In this document: positions 4,423-5,722 of the stretch, one piece after another | How the letters are laid out: each line of letters starts with the position of its first letter | Numbering within the stretch: position 1 is the stretch's first letter | DNA from: a bacterium | GTDB taxonomy: Bacteria > UBA9089 > CG2-30-40-21 | Direction of reading: 5' to 3' | Assembly (NCBI GenBank): GCA_018814245.1 | Contig: JAHIZN010000153.1 | Location: forward strand, 1-5,722 | DNA: 5,722 nt | The notes under the pieces: model-generated | The model's input: only the letters and a program-made list of their open reading frames with translations | Told to the model about the DNA's origin: nothing | The model's database searches: none | Translations under genes and position numbers: made by a program

Positions 4423-5625
4423 CTACTTAAAATAATCAAATATCTGCCCAAAATGGATCCCAGCGATATATTTATCCTTCCATTCCTGATATATGGATTT
4501 TTTACCTTCTGTAAGATGGTGAGAGGCAATGCCATGTTCTATGGAAAGTGCAGCCTCCATGTAAGCTGCCAGGCAGTCACAAGCCTTAATAATTTCACCA
4601 TCAACAGGGGAATACTTGTCCTGATTAAATCGGCTATTTATTTCTTCAGAAGAAACAGTTGTGCCTTCGTATCGTTGTGTCTCTGCATCTAACACCCTGC
4701 TCTTAAACGGCTCAATGATAAGATACCGCATCTCATCATGCCATGAAGGAGGAAGCAGGGGAAAAATCTTTTCATCTAATTGCTCTTGTTCATATTTGCT
4801 GAGAATTTCTTCCAATCCCTTGACCGATTTTTTAACCGGCGAGACAATATCCCGGGTAAGTGCCTCTGGCAAATCATGGAATAATGCTACAAGATAATTA
4901 TTGTAAAGCCGTTTATCACAGGCATCTATCTCAACAGAGCACAAATAAGAAAACATAGCCACAATAAGCATATGTCCCAATACCGATGTTTTTGGCACCC
5001 TTTGTGCTTGTGCCCATCTTTGTTGGAATCGCAACGACCCGCAGATATCAAGGAAACCATATGTTTTCTTGTCATATGCCCATTTTTGAACACCTATCAG
5101 GTCGCCATGCTGTGCTATCTCATTCTCAATTGCTCTTTTTGTCTCTTCAATGCCAAGTGAACGAGGGCTTAAATTATAGATAATTTCAAATTCCCAGCTT
5201 GTAGCCAGATAATGAGATGCCTTCAATATCTTTTTCTCTGTACTCGCATATTCCTTATCAAAGAGATACTGCTTAAACCGCTTAACAAAATCCCCCTTTA
5301 TTTCATGGGTACTATCCTTAAGCTGATCCAGAACCCATCGATTTATCTCTTCTCCTTTTTGAGCTATTATTTTATGAAACACAGTAGGCTTTATATCTGT
5401 GATAATAATCCGTTGCAGGAATTCAAAGATACCACCCTCGATAAGAAGCCTCCAGTTGACAGGAACATTTTTCATGGTTTCCTCAAACCTTCCCACAACA
5501 AAAGCAATGATCATCTTGTGTGCCTGTTTATCAAGCTCAGTTAATTCTACGGGCCTGATATGGTCATTCCATCTCTGCATACTCGCCGCATCATAAAATG
5601 TTCGAAGAATAGCTTCTCTAATCAT
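4423..5625 (-). CDS. Two-domain HD-family protein, YfbR-like (N-terminal copy degenerate)
   Basis: A 400-residue soluble protein without signal peptide or membrane segments. The C-terminal half is an HD metal-dependent phosphohydrolase domain. It has RW (203-204), PKTSVLGH with H218, LFHDLPE with H250-D251 and E254, then TRDIVSPVK with D259 and KACD with D350. This matches the order in E. coli YfbR, a deoxynucleoside 5'-monophosphatase (RW, H, HDxxE, D, late D). The N-terminal half (18-150) is a diverged second copy: RW (18-19), H36, EF at 68-69 replacing HD, R72 replacing the Glu, D77, and H138 replacing the late Asp. H-to-HD and HD-to-D spacings are identical in both halves. dNMP hydrolysis by the C-terminal domain is a reasonable inference; the exact substrate is unknown. 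The ATG at 5625 has no Shine-Dalgarno but has a promoter just upstream, suggesting a leaderless message. It is convergent with recF. Confidence 0.88.
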   Translation of the reverse strand: MIREAILRTFYDAASMQRWNDHIRPVELTELDKQAHKMIIAFVVGRFEETMKNVPVNWRLLIEGGIFEFLQRIIITDIKPTVFHKIIAQKGEEINRWVLDQLKDSTHEIKGDFVKRFKQYLFDKEYASTEKKILKASHYLATSWEFEIIYNLSPRSLGIEETKRAIENEIAQHGDLIGVQKWAYDKKTYGFLDICGSLRFQQRWAQAQRVPKTSVLGHMLIVAMFSYLCSVEIDACDKRLYNNYLVALFHDLPEALTRDIVSPVKKSVKGLEEILSKYEQEQLDEKIFPLLPPSWHDEMRYLIIEPFKSRVLDAETQRYEGTTVSSEEINSRFNQDKYSPVDGEIIKACDCLAAYMEAALSIEHGIASHHLTEGKKSIYQEWKDKYIAGIHFGQIFDYFK

Positions 5626-5634
5626 AATATACTG

Positions 5635-5663
5635 ATTATATCATGATTGGTAATAAAGTGCAA
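5635..5663 (-). promoter_or_regulatory. Sigma70-type promoter for the HD gene; predicted leaderless
   Basis: On the minus strand, TTGCAC (5663-5658) and a perfect TATAAT (5640-5635) are separated by exactly 17 bases. The -35 box matches TTGACA only at the first three positions, but the -10 and spacing are ideal. Only nine bases lie between the -10 box and the ATG at 5625, so transcription would start within a few bases of the start codon. That agrees with the lack of a ribosome-binding site. Confidence 0.6.
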
Positions 5664-5704
5664 GGAAAAAAGGGCTCTTTCTTGCCTCAAATGGGTAGCA
5701 CTTT
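5655..5704. repeat. Inverted repeats overlapping the HD gene promoter
   Basis: AAAGTGC (5655-5661) and GCACTTT (5698-5704) are perfect 7-bp reverse complements. The first overlaps the -35 box of the minus-strand promoter. Between them, GCAAGGAAA (from 5660) can pair with TTTCTTGC (ending 5686) with one bulged base. The arrangement could be an operator, or the hairpin of an element extending past the window. No gene starts on the plus strand in the last 97 bases. Confidence 0.4.
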
Positions 5705-5722
5705 GTAACGAAAGAAGAAAGA

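Noticed and set aside
4375..5596. Several plus-strand open frames opposite the HD gene
   Set aside because: They are antisense shadows of a well-supported gene, Cys/Ser/Leu-rich without domain pattern.

Overview
The window carries five protein genes separated by unusually repeat-rich gaps. It looks like a piece of an uncultivated bacterial genome, moderately AT-rich by eye. PheS (ending FFENDLRFLRQF) and RecF are of bacterial type, and Shine-Dalgarno sites precede most genes. The gaps hold several different short palindromic repeats: a CACAGAG/CTCTGTG type, a TTTCACGCAAAGA type, and a GTAGGGGCA...TGCCCCTAC palindrome. From general knowledge, such repeats litter genomes of several uncultured lineages (Planctomycetes/Brocadiales, Omnitrophota and similar candidate phyla). 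The phylum cannot be fixed from this window.

Layout. Positions 1-123 hold two copies of a roughly 71-bp leader; the second leads into a small receiver-like gene (119-481, +). This is followed after 60 bp by pheS (542-1666, +), the alpha chain of phenylalanyl-tRNA synthetase, with a 40-residue N-terminal extension and no pheT beside it. A 338-bp gap (1667-2004) contains a 9-bp tandem repeat and dispersed repeats. Then come cobD (2005-3084, +), a 210-bp gap with nested inverted repeats, and recF (3295-4359, +). A perfect 28-bp palindrome separates recF from a convergent gene (4423-5625, -) for a two-domain HD-family protein. That gene has its own promoter in the last 100 bp.

How the genes relate. 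They do not form a classical pathway operon: tRNA charging, cobalamin side-chain synthesis, recombinational repair and a probable nucleotide phosphohydrolase lie next to each other without usual partners (no pheT, no other cob genes, no dnaA/dnaN/gyrB). Only the receiver gene and pheS are close enough to suggest co-transcription. This points to a genome whose ancestral operons have been broken up, with repeat elements in each larger gap.

The most interesting points are as follows. The receiver protein has lost the phospho-accepting Asp and the conserved Ser/Thr and Lys. The HD protein is an internal tandem duplication in which the N-terminal copy has lost its HD catalytic pair. The PheS extension contains a duplicated peptide and may be bypassed by an internal start. 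The HD gene is predicted to be leaderless. No CRISPR array, transposase, tRNA, rRNA or obviously novel multi-gene system is visible.
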